A stretch of 64,000 nt of DNA from Actinocorallia herbida (GCF_003751225.1 NZ_RJKE01000001.1:5022001-5086000); one strand, 5' to 3'; shown: positions 1-8,444, counted from the stretch's first letter. The notes: generated by a model not told the origin, from the sequence alone. Made by a program: numbers and translations.

Positions 1-216
1 CTTCTGTGCGGACTCGACCATCACCCTCAACTGGGAGACGCTGATCTCGTAGAGCAGCGCCTCTTTGTTGCCGATGTGGTGGTAGAGGGCGCCGCGTTGC
101 AGACCGACCGCCTTCTCCAGCTGCGACATGCCCACCCCGTGGTAGCCATGCCGGGCGAACAGTTCCGCCGCAGCGTGCAGAATTCGCTCTTTCTGCGATG
201 TCTCTCGCAGCACCAT
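1..216 (-). CDS. TetR-family regulator, N-terminal part (cut by window edge)
   Basis: The first 72 codons of a TetR-type repressor are visible, beginning with an ATG whose product starts MVLRETSQKERIL; the rest lies outside the window. The DNA-binding helix-turn-helix is clear: an ILHAAAELFARHGY helix is followed by VGMSQLEKAVGLQRGALYHH, the usual recognition-helix pattern. The ligand-binding domain is not visible. It lies 72 bases downstream of the ABC ATPase gene on the same strand and may be co-transcribed with it. It is the obvious candidate to bind the three GTACYGAnnnnTCRGTAC palindromes in this locus, which is inference from proximity. The family assignment is secure; the ligand is unknown. 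Confidence 0.85.
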   Translation of the reverse strand, partial: MVLRETSQKERILHAAAELFARHGYHGVGMSQLEKAVGLQRGALYHHIGNKEALLYEISVSQLRVMVESAQK

Positions 217-288
217 AACCGCCGTTCTCTGGGTCGACTGGCCTCATGATAGATGGTTCTCCCAATCGTGCCGGGCGCATGGGGTGGA

Positions 289-1824
289 TCACGCGGAGAC
301 TCCCGCCGGTCCGTAGACGAGGTGGGCGAGCGCGGAGGGATCGATGCCCGGCCCCTGGAGCACGGTCTCGATCCGGCCGTCCACGAGGACGAGCACCCGG
401 TCGCACAGGTCGGCCAGTTCGGTGAAGTCGGAGCTCACGACCAGGGCCGACGTGCCGCCCTCGGCGGCGTCGCGGATGATGCGGTGGAGGTCGAGACGGG
501 CTCCCACGTCGACGCCCTGGGAGGGCTCGTCGAGGAGCAGGAGCCGAGGGGCGCGGCGCAGGCTGCGGGCGATGACGACCTTCTGCTGGTTGCCGCCGGA
601 GAGCGCGGTGACGGGCGCGTCCGGCCCTGGCGCGACGACGCCGAACTCGGCGATGGAGGCCACCGCGTCGGCGCGCTCGGCCCGGTGCCGCAGCCGCCCC
701 CGGCCCCAGTACCGGCCGACGTCGGTGACCGACAGGTTGTGCGACACGGACTGCTCGGCGAACAGGGCGTCCTCGACCCGGTTCTCCGGTACGTAGCCGA
801 CGCCCCGGCCCAGGGCCTCGGCCGGGCCGGCGAAGCGGCCGGGCTCCCCGTCGAGGGTGATCGTGCCCGAGCCGCGCTCCAGGCCGAACAGGGCGCGCAG
901 CACGCGGGACCGTCCCGAGCCCAGCAGCCCCGCGATGCCGACGATCTCCCCGGCGGCGACGTCGAAGGAGACGTCGCGCAGCCCTCCGGTGGACAGGCCG
1001 CGCACCTCCAGACGGGCCCGGCCGGAGGCGGACCGGAGGCGCGGGGCGGCCTCAGGGACCTCCGCGCCCATGATCAACCGGGCGAGGTCGGCGGGAGCGA
1101 GGCCGTCGTTCTCGACGGTGGCGACGCGCCGCCCGTCGCGCAGCACGGTCACCTCGTCGCTCACCGCGCAGATCTCGTCGAGGCGGTGGCTGATGAACAG
1201 GATCGACTGGCCGCGCTCGGCGTAGCGGCGCAGGCTCTTCAGGAGCAGGTCGACCTCCGACGCGGACAGGGCCGCGGTCGGCTCGTCGAGGATGAGGACA
1301 CCGGAGTGGGCGCCCTCCTGGTCCTGCAGGGCGCGGGCGATCGCGACGACCATCTGCTCGGCCGGGCGCAGGTCGCCGATGGGCAGCGCGGGGTCGACGT
1401 CGAGGTCGAACCTGTCCAGGACGCGCCGGGCCCGCTCGCGCAGTCGCCGCCACCGGATGCGGCCGCCCGGGGCGAGCTCGAATCCGCGGCCGATGGCCAG
1501 GTTCTCGGCGATGCTCAGGTCGGGGAAGATCCCGATGTCCTGGTGGACGATGTGCAGGCCCATGGCCTTGGCGTCGGCGGGGCCGAGGCGGTGCGCGTCC
1601 TGGCGGCGGCCGTCGATGACGACGCTGCCCCCGGGATCGGCGTGCAGGACCCCGGCAAGGATCTTGACGGTCGTCGACTTCCCCGACCCGTTGCCGCCGA
1701 TGAGGGCGTGGACGGTGCCCCGCCGCACGCGCAGGCCGACCCCGTCCAGGGCCTTCTGGCCCGCGTAGGTCTTCGACAGGTCGTCGGCGATCAGGGCGAA
1801 TTCCGCCTGGTCATGGCCGCTCAT
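289..1824 (-). CDS. CUT2-type ABC importer ATPase (RbsA/XylG-like, two NBDs)
   Basis: This 511-aa protein is a duplicated ATPase of the ribose/xylose/simple-sugar (CUT2) importers. NBD1 has Walker A GGNGSGKST and Walker B VLILDEPTAA. NBD2 has the degenerate P-loop GLLGSGRSRV usual in RbsA-type second domains and the signature LSGGNQQK. The frame is open 17 codons further upstream, but the ATG at 1824 is preferred: it is preceded by a purine-rich GGGGTGAGG and starts just before the first domain (MSGHDQAEF). It is transcribed away from the thiolase, while its probable partners, the binding lipoprotein (4269) and permease (5571), lie on the other strand. The substrate may be a sugar-like or side-chain compound rather than ribose, given the thiolase and SDR neighbours. 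Family sure, substrate unknown. Confidence 0.92.
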   Translation of the reverse strand: MSGHDQAEFALIADDLSKTYAGQKALDGVGLRVRRGTVHALIGGNGSGKSTTVKILAGVLHADPGGSVVIDGRRQDAHRLGPADAKAMGLHIVHQDIGIFPDLSIAENLAIGRGFELAPGGRIRWRRLRERARRVLDRFDLDVDPALPIGDLRPAEQMVVAIARALQDQEGAHSGVLILDEPTAALSASEVDLLLKSLRRYAERGQSILFISHRLDEICAVSDEVTVLRDGRRVATVENDGLAPADLARLIMGAEVPEAAPRLRSASGRARLEVRGLSTGGLRDVSFDVAAGEIVGIAGLLGSGRSRVLRALFGLERGSGTITLDGEPGRFAGPAEALGRGVGYVPENRVEDALFAEQSVSHNLSVTDVGRYWGRGRLRHRAERADAVASIAEFGVVAPGPDAPVTALSGGNQQKVVIARSLRRAPRLLLLDEPSQGVDVGARLDLHRIIRDAAEGGTSALVVSSDFTELADLCDRVLVLVDGRIETVLQGPGIDPSALAHLVYGPAGVSA

Positions 1825-1879
1825 CGACCTCACCCCTTCCGAACGTGGAGCCGGGCGCGGAGTGCTCCAGGTCACTTGC

Positions 1880-1897
1880 GTACCGACTGATCAGTAC
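1880..1897. promoter_or_regulatory. Operator-like palindrome, site 1 (GTACCGACTGATCAGTAC)
   Basis: This 18-bp inverted repeat has arms GTACCGA and TCAGTAC around a 4-bp centre, with one mismatched pair. It lies in the 149-bp gap between the divergent ATPase (start 1824) and thiolase (start 1974) genes. Two sites of the same design occur at 4182-4199 and 4204-4221, giving the shared pattern GTACYGA-N4-TCRGTAC. Size and symmetry fit a TetR-dimer operator; which repressor binds is inference. Confidence 0.7.
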
Positions 1898-1973
1898 AGT
1901 AGAACCACTCTTCGGTAGGCGTCAACGGGTCCGGGCCGATCTGGGCCGGACCTCCTTCCCCCGAGGAGCTGCA

Positions 1974-3173
1974 TTGACCCGAGCTGTGATCGTCGACGCC
2001 GTGCGGACCGCCGGAGGGCGGCGCGGCGGGCGACTGTCGGGCTGGCACCCCGCCGAACTGGCCGCCGAGACGCTGCGCGCGCTCGAAAGCCGCACCGGCC
2101 TCGACCCCGCACTCATCGACGACGTGATCATGGGCTGCGTCACCCAGGTGGGCGCCCAGTCGACCAACATCGGCAGATCGGCGGTCCTGGCCGCGGGCTG
2201 GCCCGAGTCGGTTCCCGCGACGACCGTGGACCGCCAGTGCGGCTCCTCCCAGCAGGCCCTGCACTTCGCCGCCCAGGGCGTGGTCGCGGGAGCCTACGAC
2301 GTGGTCGTCGCGGCCGGCGTGGAGTGCATGAGCACGGTCCCGATGTTCTCCAACGCCGCGGGCGCCGACCCGTACGGCGACGCCGTGCACGCCCGCTACG
2401 CCGGCCGCGAGTCCTTCGGCGAGACCGGGCTCGTCCCGCAGGGCGTCTCGGCGGAACTCGTCGCCGAGCGGTGGGGCCTGACGCGCGAGGAGCTCGACGC
2501 GTTCGGGCTGCGCAGCCAGGTCCTGGCCGCCGCCGCCCGGGACGCAGGCCGCTTCGCCGACGAGATCGTGCCGGTCCAGGTGCGCCGCCGGAACCGCGAG
2601 ACCGGCGCGGTCGTCGTCGAGGACGCGATGGCGACGGAGGACGAGGGCATCCGCGAGACCACGGCCGAGCGGCTCGCGGCGCTCAAGCCGGCGTTCCTTC
2701 CCGAAGGCCGGGTGACCGCGGGCAACAGCTCCCAGATCACCGACGGGGCCTCGGCGGTCCTGGTGATGAGCGAGGAGCGCTGCCTGTCGCTCGGGCTGCG
2801 CCCCCGGGCCGTCGTCGCGCACGGCGTGCTGGCCGCAGCCGACCCCGTCCTGATGCTGACGGCGCCGATCCCCGCCACCCGCAGGCTCCTCGCCCGCGCG
2901 GGGCTGGTCCTCGGCGACATCGACCGGTTCGAGGTGAACGAGGCGTTCGCGCCCGTCGTCCTGGCCTGGCAGCGCGAGCTCGGCGCCGACCTCGACCGGG
3001 TCAACGTCAACGGCGGCGGCATCGCCCTCGGCCACCCCCTGGGCGCGTCCGGCACCAAGCTGACGGCGACCCTGCTGGGCGAGCTGGAGCGCAGCGGCGG
3101 CCGGTACGGCCTGCTGACCATGTGCGAAGGCGGCGGCATGGCCAACGCCACGCTGATCGAACGGTGGACGTGA
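1974..3173 (+). CDS. Thiolase (acetyl-CoA C-acyltransferase family)
   Basis: This 399-aa protein catalyses thiolytic cleavage of 3-ketoacyl-CoA, or the reverse condensation of two acyl-CoAs. The nucleophilic cysteine is in VDRQCGSSQQALHF, the catalytic His in GGGIALGHPLGASG, and the second Cys in the C-terminal CEGGGMANATL. Length is typical of the family. The reading frame is open from 1845, but the TTG at 1974 with GAGGAG five bases upstream starts the protein exactly where thiolases begin (TRAVIVDAVRTAGG), so TTG is chosen. It is followed 64 bases later by an SDR gene; the pair looks like part of a beta-oxidation-like side-chain degradation. An operator-like palindrome lies 77 bases upstream of the start. 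Confidence 0.93.
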   Translation: MTRAVIVDAVRTAGGRRGGRLSGWHPAELAAETLRALESRTGLDPALIDDVIMGCVTQVGAQSTNIGRSAVLAAGWPESVPATTVDRQCGSSQQALHFAAQGVVAGAYDVVVAAGVECMSTVPMFSNAAGADPYGDAVHARYAGRESFGETGLVPQGVSAELVAERWGLTREELDAFGLRSQVLAAAARDAGRFADEIVPVQVRRRNRETGAVVVEDAMATEDEGIRETTAERLAALKPAFLPEGRVTAGNSSQITDGASAVLVMSEERCLSLGLRPRAVVAHGVLAAADPVLMLTAPIPATRRLLARAGLVLGDIDRFEVNEAFAPVVLAWQRELGADLDRVNVNGGGIALGHPLGASGTKLTATLLGELERSGGRYGLLTMCEGGGMANATLIERWT

Positions 3174-3237
3174 GCCGCCGCCCGTCCCTCCCCGCGAGGG
3201 CCACGCCGAAGAACACACCGATCACGGAGGACCCGCG

Positions 3238-4005
3238 ATGACCGCACCCGGAACCCTGACCGCGAACCTGGCCGGAAGGGTCGCGGTCGTCACCGGCGCG
3301 TCCAGCGGCCTGGGCATGCGGTTCGCCGAACTGCTCGCCGGCTGCGGCGCGACCGTGTTCGCCGCGGCCCGCCGCCGCGAGCGGCTGGACGCCCTGGCCG
3401 ACCGGGTCGACGGCATCGTCCCGATCACCTGCGACGTCACCGACGCCGACGCCCGGCAGGAGCTGCACGACGCGGCACGCTCCTACCAGGGGGCCGTCGA
3501 CCTGCTCGTGAACAACGCCGGGCACGGCGAGGGCAAGCCCGCCCTCGAGGAGACGGTCGAGGACTTCGAGCGCACCCTCACGCTGAACCTCACCGCGACG
3601 TTCGCGCTGGCGACCCTGTTCGGCCGTTCGATGATCGAGGCGGGGCAGGGCAGCATCGTCAACATCGCCTCGATCCTCGGCATGGTCGCCGCCGCGCCGT
3701 CCTCGCAGGCGTCCTACTGCGCGGCGAAGGGCGGCGTGGTGAACCTGACGCGGGAGCTGGGCTGCCAGTGGGCGAGCACCGGCGTCCGGGTCAACGCGAT
3801 CGCGCCGGGCTGGTTCCCCAGCGAGGTCACCGAGGACTTCTTCGCCGACGAGAAGGGCGGCTCCTGGGTGCGGCGCAACACCCCGATGGGCCGGGTCGGC
3901 CGCTCCGACGAGCTGGACGGCGCGATGCTCCTGCTGGCCAGCGACGCGAGCTCCTTCATGACCGGGCAGATCCTCGCCGTCGACGGCGGGTGGACCGCCC
4001 GCTGA
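3238..4005 (+). CDS. SDR-family oxidoreductase (3-ketoacyl reductase-like)
   Basis: This 255-aa classical short-chain dehydrogenase/reductase has the cofactor motif TGASSGLG near residue 20, a central NNAG, a catalytic Ser segment (IVNIASILG) and the YxxxK catalytic pair in SYCAAKGG. An Arg-rich loop after the first strand (AARRRERL) suggests NADP(H) use, which is inference. GGAGG lies just before the ATG. It follows the thiolase directly and could oxidise a 3-hydroxyacyl intermediate ahead of thiolysis. It is well conserved to the C-terminal VDGGWTAR. The exact substrate cannot be read from sequence. Confidence 0.92.
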   Translation: MTAPGTLTANLAGRVAVVTGASSGLGMRFAELLAGCGATVFAAARRRERLDALADRVDGIVPITCDVTDADARQELHDAARSYQGAVDLLVNNAGHGEGKPALEETVEDFERTLTLNLTATFALATLFGRSMIEAGQGSIVNIASILGMVAAAPSSQASYCAAKGGVVNLTRELGCQWASTGVRVNAIAPGWFPSEVTEDFFADEKGGSWVRRNTPMGRVGRSDELDGAMLLLASDASSFMTGQILAVDGGWTAR

Positions 4006-4038
4006 CCGCCGGGTCCGCGCGGGCCTGAAAGCGCACGA

Positions 4039-4072
4039 GTCCCCGTTCTCCCTCGAAGGAGAGGGCGGGGAC
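4039..4072 (+). terminator. GC-rich hairpin after the thiolase-SDR pair
   Basis: An imperfect stem-loop pairs GTCCCCG with CGGGGAC and an inner TCTCC with GGAGA around the loop CTCGAA. There is no T-run, as is common for actinomycete terminators. It separates the thiolase-SDR unit from the promoter of the binding-protein gene. Confidence 0.5.
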
Positions 4073-4154
4073 ATCGGCATGCCCGAAAGGAAATTCTCCA
4101 TAGAGATCGTGAATTCTCCATAAATCATTCGCGTAACACCCGCGCAATGAACCA

Positions 4155-4183
4155 TTGACCGATACCGATCGGCCACTTACCGT
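4155..4183 (+). promoter_or_regulatory. Predicted promoter for the binding lipoprotein gene
   Basis: TTGACC at 4155-4160 is spaced 17 bases from TACCGT at 4178-4183, a good match to a housekeeping sigma promoter. The -10 box runs into the operator-like palindrome at 4182, so a repressor bound there would block open-complex formation. The predicted transcript starts near 4190. Confidence 0.55.
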
Positions 4184-4199
4184 ACCGATCAGTCGGTAC
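4182..4199. promoter_or_regulatory. Operator-like palindrome, site 2 (GTACCGATCAGTCGGTAC)
   Basis: This 18-bp palindrome has perfect 7-bp arms GTACCGA/TCGGTAC around TCAG and overlaps the predicted -10 box of the binding-protein promoter. It has the same design as the sites at 1880 and 4204. Confidence 0.72.
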
Positions 4200-4203
4200 T
4201 CAG

Positions 4204-4221
4204 GTACTGACCGATCAGTAC
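4204..4221. promoter_or_regulatory. Operator-like palindrome, site 3 (GTACTGACCGATCAGTAC)
   Basis: This 18-bp palindrome has perfect 7-bp arms GTACTGA/TCAGTAC around CCGA. It lies 22 bp centre-to-centre from site 2, about two helical turns, so two repressor dimers could bind the same DNA face. It is downstream of the predicted transcription start. Confidence 0.72.
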
Positions 4222-4268
4222 AGAGCGCGGGGGCTCTCTTCATCCGTCCCAGCACCACGGAGGTCATG

Positions 4269-5459
4269 ATGGGTCGTCCCTCTGAAAGAACCGCGCTGCG
4301 GCGCGGCGCGCTGGCGGTCTCGGCGGTCCTCGCCCTGCTCGTCGCCGGCTGCTCCGCGAACGGCGAAGAGCCGCCGGCCCCGGCGGCCGCCGGCCCCGTG
4401 CCGGGAAGTGAGTGGGGGACCAGCGCCGAGGCGCTGGAAGCCCTCTACCAGGGCACCTCCACCGCCCCGCCGACCTCAGGGCCCAAGGCCCAGCCGGGCA
4501 AGAAGGTCTGGATCATCTCCTGCGGCCAGGCCTCGACGGCCTGCGCCACCCCCGTCAACGCGATGGAGGCCGCGGGCAAGGCGATCGGCTGGGACGTCAC
4601 GGTCTTCGACGGCGAGCGCAACCCCACGAGGTTCGGGCAGGGCATCACCCAGGCCATCGCCGCGGGGGCCGACGGCATCCTCACCCAGGCCATCGACTGC
4701 GCCGGCGTGGTCGGCCCCTACACCCAGGCCAAGGCCGCCGACATCGCGCTCGTCGGGCTCTACGCCTTCGACTGCGACGACCCGGCCGACAAGACCGGCC
4801 CCGGAGTCTTCTCCACCTTCGTGAAGTACCACGGCTACGAGACCGTCGGCGACACGATCCGGGGCTGGGGCGCGGCCCGCGCGCCCTGGGTCATCGAGAA
4901 GACCGGCGGCAAGGCCAAGGCCGTCACTCTGTGGGTCCCCGGCTTCCTCATGACCGAGCTCACCGACCAAGGGTTCACCCAGGCGCTCGAGGCCCAGTGC
5001 GCCGAGTGCGAGATCGTCGACCACCACGAGATCTCGCTCGCCGACCTCGCCGCCAACCGGGCCGGGGCCGCCTTCAGCACCGTGCTCCAGCGGCACCCCG
5101 ACGCCAACGCGATCCACGCCTACGCCGACGGCGTCTTCCAGCAGTTCCTCAACGCCTCGATCAACTCCACCGGCCGTCAGGGCATCGCGGCGATCGGCGG
5201 CGAGTGCCTGCCCGACAACATCGAGCAGATCCGGTCCGGCGGCCCGCAGCGGGCCTGCGTGGTGCTCAACTCCGAGTGGGCCGGCTGGGCCGCCGTGGAC
5301 GCCCTCAACCGGGAGTTCGCCGAGCCCGGATCCGCCGCCGTCGACCAGGGCATCGGCTTCCAGCTCGTCGACGAGGACCACAACCTCCCGGCGTCCGGCC
5401 CGTGGGTGAACCCCGTCGACTTCGTCTCCGCCTACAAGAAGGTGTGGGGCGTCTCCTGA
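4269..5459 (+). CDS. CUT2 ABC transporter substrate-binding lipoprotein
   Basis: This 396-aa periplasmic-binding-protein-like lipoprotein has a short positive N-terminus, a hydrophobic stretch and the lipobox LLVAGC, followed by a sugar-binding type 1 fold (VWIISCG, DGILTQAI). It should be anchored outside the membrane and deliver ligand to the permease 111 bases downstream. Two adjacent ATGs exist (4266 and 4269); the second is preferred because GGAGG then sits five bases upstream rather than two. An extra-long insert between lipobox and core, and Cys-rich first strands (SCGQASTACATP), make it unlike classic RbsB. Ligand unknown. Confidence 0.9.
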   Translation: MGRPSERTALRRGALAVSAVLALLVAGCSANGEEPPAPAAAGPVPGSEWGTSAEALEALYQGTSTAPPTSGPKAQPGKKVWIISCGQASTACATPVNAMEAAGKAIGWDVTVFDGERNPTRFGQGITQAIAAGADGILTQAIDCAGVVGPYTQAKAADIALVGLYAFDCDDPADKTGPGVFSTFVKYHGYETVGDTIRGWGAARAPWVIEKTGGKAKAVTLWVPGFLMTELTDQGFTQALEAQCAECEIVDHHEISLADLAANRAGAAFSTVLQRHPDANAIHAYADGVFQQFLNASINSTGRQGIAAIGGECLPDNIEQIRSGGPQRACVVLNSEWAGWAAVDALNREFAEPGSAAVDQGIGFQLVDEDHNLPASGPWVNPVDFVSAYKKVWGVS

Positions 5460-5570
5460 CCCGCCGGTCGCGGCGCTGACCCTCCCCCGCCCGGGTGGAG
5501 GGGCGCACCACCCGCCCCTCCACCCTCCGCACCCGCCGTACCACCCCCTCTTCACCAAGGAGTCGCGCAG

Positions 5571-6611
5571 ATGAGCAGTCAGGCCTCGCCCCCGGCGCCC
5601 GCCGCGCCCACCGGGGAGGACACCGCCCGGCCCGGCCGGGGCCCGCGCGTCCGGACCTCGTCCTTCGCCTGGCAGATCGAGCGGTTCGGACTGCTCGGCC
5701 TCTTCGTCGTCGTCATGGTGGTGTTCGGGCTCGTCTCCGAACCGTTCGCCAGTCCCAACAACCTGCGCATCATCCTCGGCACCCAGGCCGTCCTCGGGCT
5801 CGTCGCGCTGGCCTCGATCATCCCGCTCATCTCCGGGCAGTTCGACCTGTCCGTCGGCGCCATCATGGGCACCTGCTCGATCGTCACTGCCGCCGTCATG
5901 TCCCACGGGCACCGGCACCTGGCCGTCGCGGTCGCGGCGGCGCTCGCTGTCGGGGCGCTGGTCGGGCTGGTCAACGGCGTCGTCGTCGCCCACCTCGGCG
6001 TCAGCTCGTTCATCGTCACCCTCGCGATGGCCACCGTCCTGCAGGGCCTCGTCCTCTGGTACACCGGCGGCGACACGATCTCCGGGAACATCTCACCCGG
6101 CCTGATCTCGTCGGGCTCCGGCAACTGGCTCGGCATCCCCAAGGGAGTGCTGTGGCTGCTGCCGGTGGCGCTCGTCCTCTGGTACGTCCTCGGCCACACC
6201 CCCTGGGGCCGCCACCTCGGCGCGACCGGGTCCAACGAGCGGGCCGCCCGCCTCGCCGGCCTGCGCGTCCGCTGGATCACCGTCGCCGCCTTCGTCACCG
6301 CGGGCGTCGTCTCGGGCCTCGCGGGCGTCCTCCAGACCGGCCAGGCCGGGTCCGGCGACCCCCAGAACTCACTCGGCGGAATCCTCCTCCCCGCCCTCGC
6401 CGCCGCCTTCCTCGGCAGCAGCGCCTTCAGCCCCGGCAGGTTCAACGTCCCCGGCACCGTCCTGGCCGTCTACTTCGTGGCCTTCGCCGTCAGCGGCTTC
6501 CAGTTCATCGGCGCCGCCTCCTGGATCCAGCAGCTCTTCAACGGCCTCGCGCTGGCCGGCGCCGTCACCCTGTCGACCCTCCTGGGCCGCCGCCGGAGCC
6601 ACGGTGCCTGA
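5571..6611 (+). CDS. CUT2 ABC transporter permease (RbsC-like)
   Basis: This 346-aa polytopic membrane protein has about eight to ten hydrophobic segments and the permease signature ISGQFDLSVGAIMG typical of ribose/xylose importers. AAGGAG lies about nine bases before the ATG. It forms the channel for the ATPase at 289-1824 and takes ligand from the lipoprotein encoded just upstream. Only one permease gene is present, as expected for CUT2 systems that use a homodimer. A strong hairpin follows the stop codon. Confidence 0.93.
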   Translation: MSSQASPPAPAAPTGEDTARPGRGPRVRTSSFAWQIERFGLLGLFVVVMVVFGLVSEPFASPNNLRIILGTQAVLGLVALASIIPLISGQFDLSVGAIMGTCSIVTAAVMSHGHRHLAVAVAAALAVGALVGLVNGVVVAHLGVSSFIVTLAMATVLQGLVLWYTGGDTISGNISPGLISSGSGNWLGIPKGVLWLLPVALVLWYVLGHTPWGRHLGATGSNERAARLAGLRVRWITVAAFVTAGVVSGLAGVLQTGQAGSGDPQNSLGGILLPALAAAFLGSSAFSPGRFNVPGTVLAVYFVAFAVSGFQFIGAASWIQQLFNGLALAGAVTLSTLLGRRRSHGA

Positions 6612-6639
6612 CCCTCCCCGGCACCCGCGGCGGTCCGTC

Positions 6640-6668
6640 CGCCCCGGCGCCCGCACGGCGCCGGGGCG
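6640..6668. terminator. Perfect 12-bp stem hairpin after the permease gene
   Basis: CGCCCCGGCGCC pairs perfectly with GGCGCCGGGGCG around a 5-base loop. It lies between the convergent permease and the minus-strand genes and could terminate both directions. No T-tract is present. Confidence 0.6.
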
Positions 6669-6682
6669 GGCCCGCGGCCCCG

Positions 6683-6829
6683 TCAGGAGGGGGCGGTGAT
6701 CAGGGGTTCCAGGAGGAATTCGAGGGGCCCGATGGTGCGGGCGTCGTAGTTGTAGAGGAGGTCGGGCGCGGCGGCGAACGCGCCGCCGTCGGGCAGGCCG
6801 ACGAACGCCCGCCGGGGGATGTGGTCCAC
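6683..6829 (-). CDS. Small orphan reading frame, 48 aa (gene or 3' remnant)
   Basis: From the GTG at 6829 the frame reads VDHIPRRAFVGLPDGG and ends in a hydrophobic tail (LEFLLEPLITAPS). Third positions are almost all G or C, as in the window's real genes, and GGGAGGG lies upstream. I do not recognise the family. The same frame continues upstream without that coding character, so this may be the surviving C-terminus of a lost gene rather than an intact small gene. It lies downstream of the kinase gene on the same strand. Confidence 0.35.
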   Translation of the reverse strand: MDHIPRRAFVGLPDGGAFAAAPDLLYNYDARTIGPLEFLLEPLITAPS

Positions 6830-6947
6830 GCGCCGTCCGTCCCTCCCGCACCAGCCGATCGAACTCCCCACCCGGCCGCGGCCCCTCCGGAACCCTCCCC
6901 CGGCCGGGTTCTGACGCGTGGGCATGTCGGACGGTACGGGGTCGGGG

Positions 6948-8363
6948 TCAGGGGGAGGGGTGCGGGCAGTCGGGGAGCGAAGGGTGGGTTCTGGTGCGGA
7001 CGGCGGGGAGCCAGGCGGTGGGGGGCGTTGAGCCGGTGGGGAGGTGGACGCGGAACCATTGGGTGGAGCGGTGGCCGTCCTCGTCGACGATGGGGAGGCC
7101 GTGGGGGAGCCGGCATTCCGCGGTGAGGGGGTCGCCGTGCCAGACGCGGATCGGGACGACGTTGGCGGGGGTGTAGGGGGCCATCGGGTCGATGGCCAGT
7201 CCCAGGCTGCACTGCGGTTCTCGGGCGGGGCGGCTCCGGCAGGTTCGGTCGGCGTTGAAGACGGTGAGGTCGCCGGTGGGCCGGGCGGGGTCGTCGCGGG
7301 GGGTCCCGCCGGAGAGGGCCGCGCCCGCGGTGGCGCACAGGGCGACGGCGAGCAGGGCCGCGCGGGCTCGGCCGCGCGGTCGGATGCGCCTGCGGCGCGG
7401 TGTCCGCCGCGCGGCGGCGATGCGGCCGAGCAGGCTGTCGGCCGTGTGCCCGGCGCGTGCCTCGTGCGTCGGGGCCAGGCAGTCCGCGGCGAGTTGGCGC
7501 CAGAACGGCGGGACGGCATGGTCCATGCGCAGCGGGGCACGGCCTTCGCCGTACTCCTGGACGGCGGCGCCGCGCGCCAGGGGCGTGGCGCCGGCGAAGG
7601 GCGAGGTGCCGGAGGCGAACACCTCGTGGATGACGACGCCCAGCGCCCAGATGTCGGCGCTCGGCCGGACCTGCACGCCCTGCGCGCCCAGCGGGGCCTT
7701 CCAGCGCTCCGGCGGTAGGTAGTCGAGGGTGCCGAGGGGCGGCGCGTAGCCGTGCGTGCCGGTCAGTTCCGCGGCGAGGCCGAAGTCCGAGAGCTTCACC
7801 GAGCCGTCCCGGCCGAGCAGGACGTTCTCGGGTTTGAGGTCGGCGTGCACCCAGCCGGCGCGGTGGAGATGGGCGAGCCCCGCGCAGATGCCCTCGATCA
7901 GCCGGCCGCGGTCCGCCTCGGGCACCCCGGCGTCGAGGAGCTCGCGCAGGCTGCCCGCGGCCCGTTCCATCACGAGGACGATCGCACCGTCCAGCGCCGG
8001 GCGGTCCGGCGCGCCGAGGACGAACGACTCGATGAGGCCGATGAGGCGCGGGTGCCCCGTTCTGCGGCCGAGCTCGACCTCGCGGTGCGCGGACTCGACG
8101 ATCCGGCGGGCCTGGCGGGGCGCGAGTCCGGCGGTCGGCATGATCTTGAGGGCGACCTCGGCGGGCAGATCCGGTCCTCCGGCGCGACCGGACGGGCGGG
8201 CCGCGTAGACCGTGGACCAGCCGCCGACCCCGATCGGTTCGCCGACCGTCCACTTCCCCACGCGGTGGCCCCTCGGCAGGAGGTCCACGGACTCTTCCGT
8301 GGCACCGGCCGCACCCGAGATCCCCGCCCCGAGAACCGCACCCTGAACCGTGATGGCAGGCAT
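6948..8363 (-). CDS. Membrane-anchored Ser/Thr protein kinase
   Basis: This 471-aa Hanks-type kinase has a glycine loop GVGGWSTVY (residues 45-53), ATP-binding Lys in VALKIM (about 73), catalytic HADLKPEN (173-180) and the metal-binding SDFG (192-195), so it should be active. A single TM segment (about 328-348, ARAALLAVALCATAGAAL) leads to an external domain of about 120 residues with cysteines and no PASTA repeat. ATG is the annotated start, but no good ribosome-binding site precedes it. Upstream, on the same strand, is an FHA protein, a natural phosphothreonine reader. A hairpin between the two genes suggests that the kinase has its own promoter. Stimulus unknown. Confidence 0.92.
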   Translation of the reverse strand: MPAITVQGAVLGAGISGAAGATEESVDLLPRGHRVGKWTVGEPIGVGGWSTVYAARPSGRAGGPDLPAEVALKIMPTAGLAPRQARRIVESAHREVELGRRTGHPRLIGLIESFVLGAPDRPALDGAIVLVMERAAGSLRELLDAGVPEADRGRLIEGICAGLAHLHRAGWVHADLKPENVLLGRDGSVKLSDFGLAAELTGTHGYAPPLGTLDYLPPERWKAPLGAQGVQVRPSADIWALGVVIHEVFASGTSPFAGATPLARGAAVQEYGEGRAPLRMDHAVPPFWRQLAADCLAPTHEARAGHTADSLLGRIAAARRTPRRRRIRPRGRARAALLAVALCATAGAALSGGTPRDDPARPTGDLTVFNADRTCRSRPAREPQCSLGLAIDPMAPYTPANVVPIRVWHGDPLTAECRLPHGLPIVDEDGHRSTQWFRVHLPTGSTPPTAWLPAVRTRTHPSLPDCPHPSP

Positions 8364-8417
8364 GATGCAGTCTTATCAACAAAAAGACATGACTGTCTAT
8401 CTGAGTTTGATCACGAG

Positions 8418-8444
8418 GCCGGGCACCGGCAAGAGGTGCCCGGC
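8418..8444 (-). terminator. Hairpin between the FHA and kinase genes
   Basis: Perfect 10-bp arms GCCGGGCACC and GGTGCCCGGC flank a 7-base loop just after the FHA gene's stop codon. The roughly 50 bases between it and the kinase start are distinctly AT-rich, which fits a separate kinase promoter. Confidence 0.5.
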
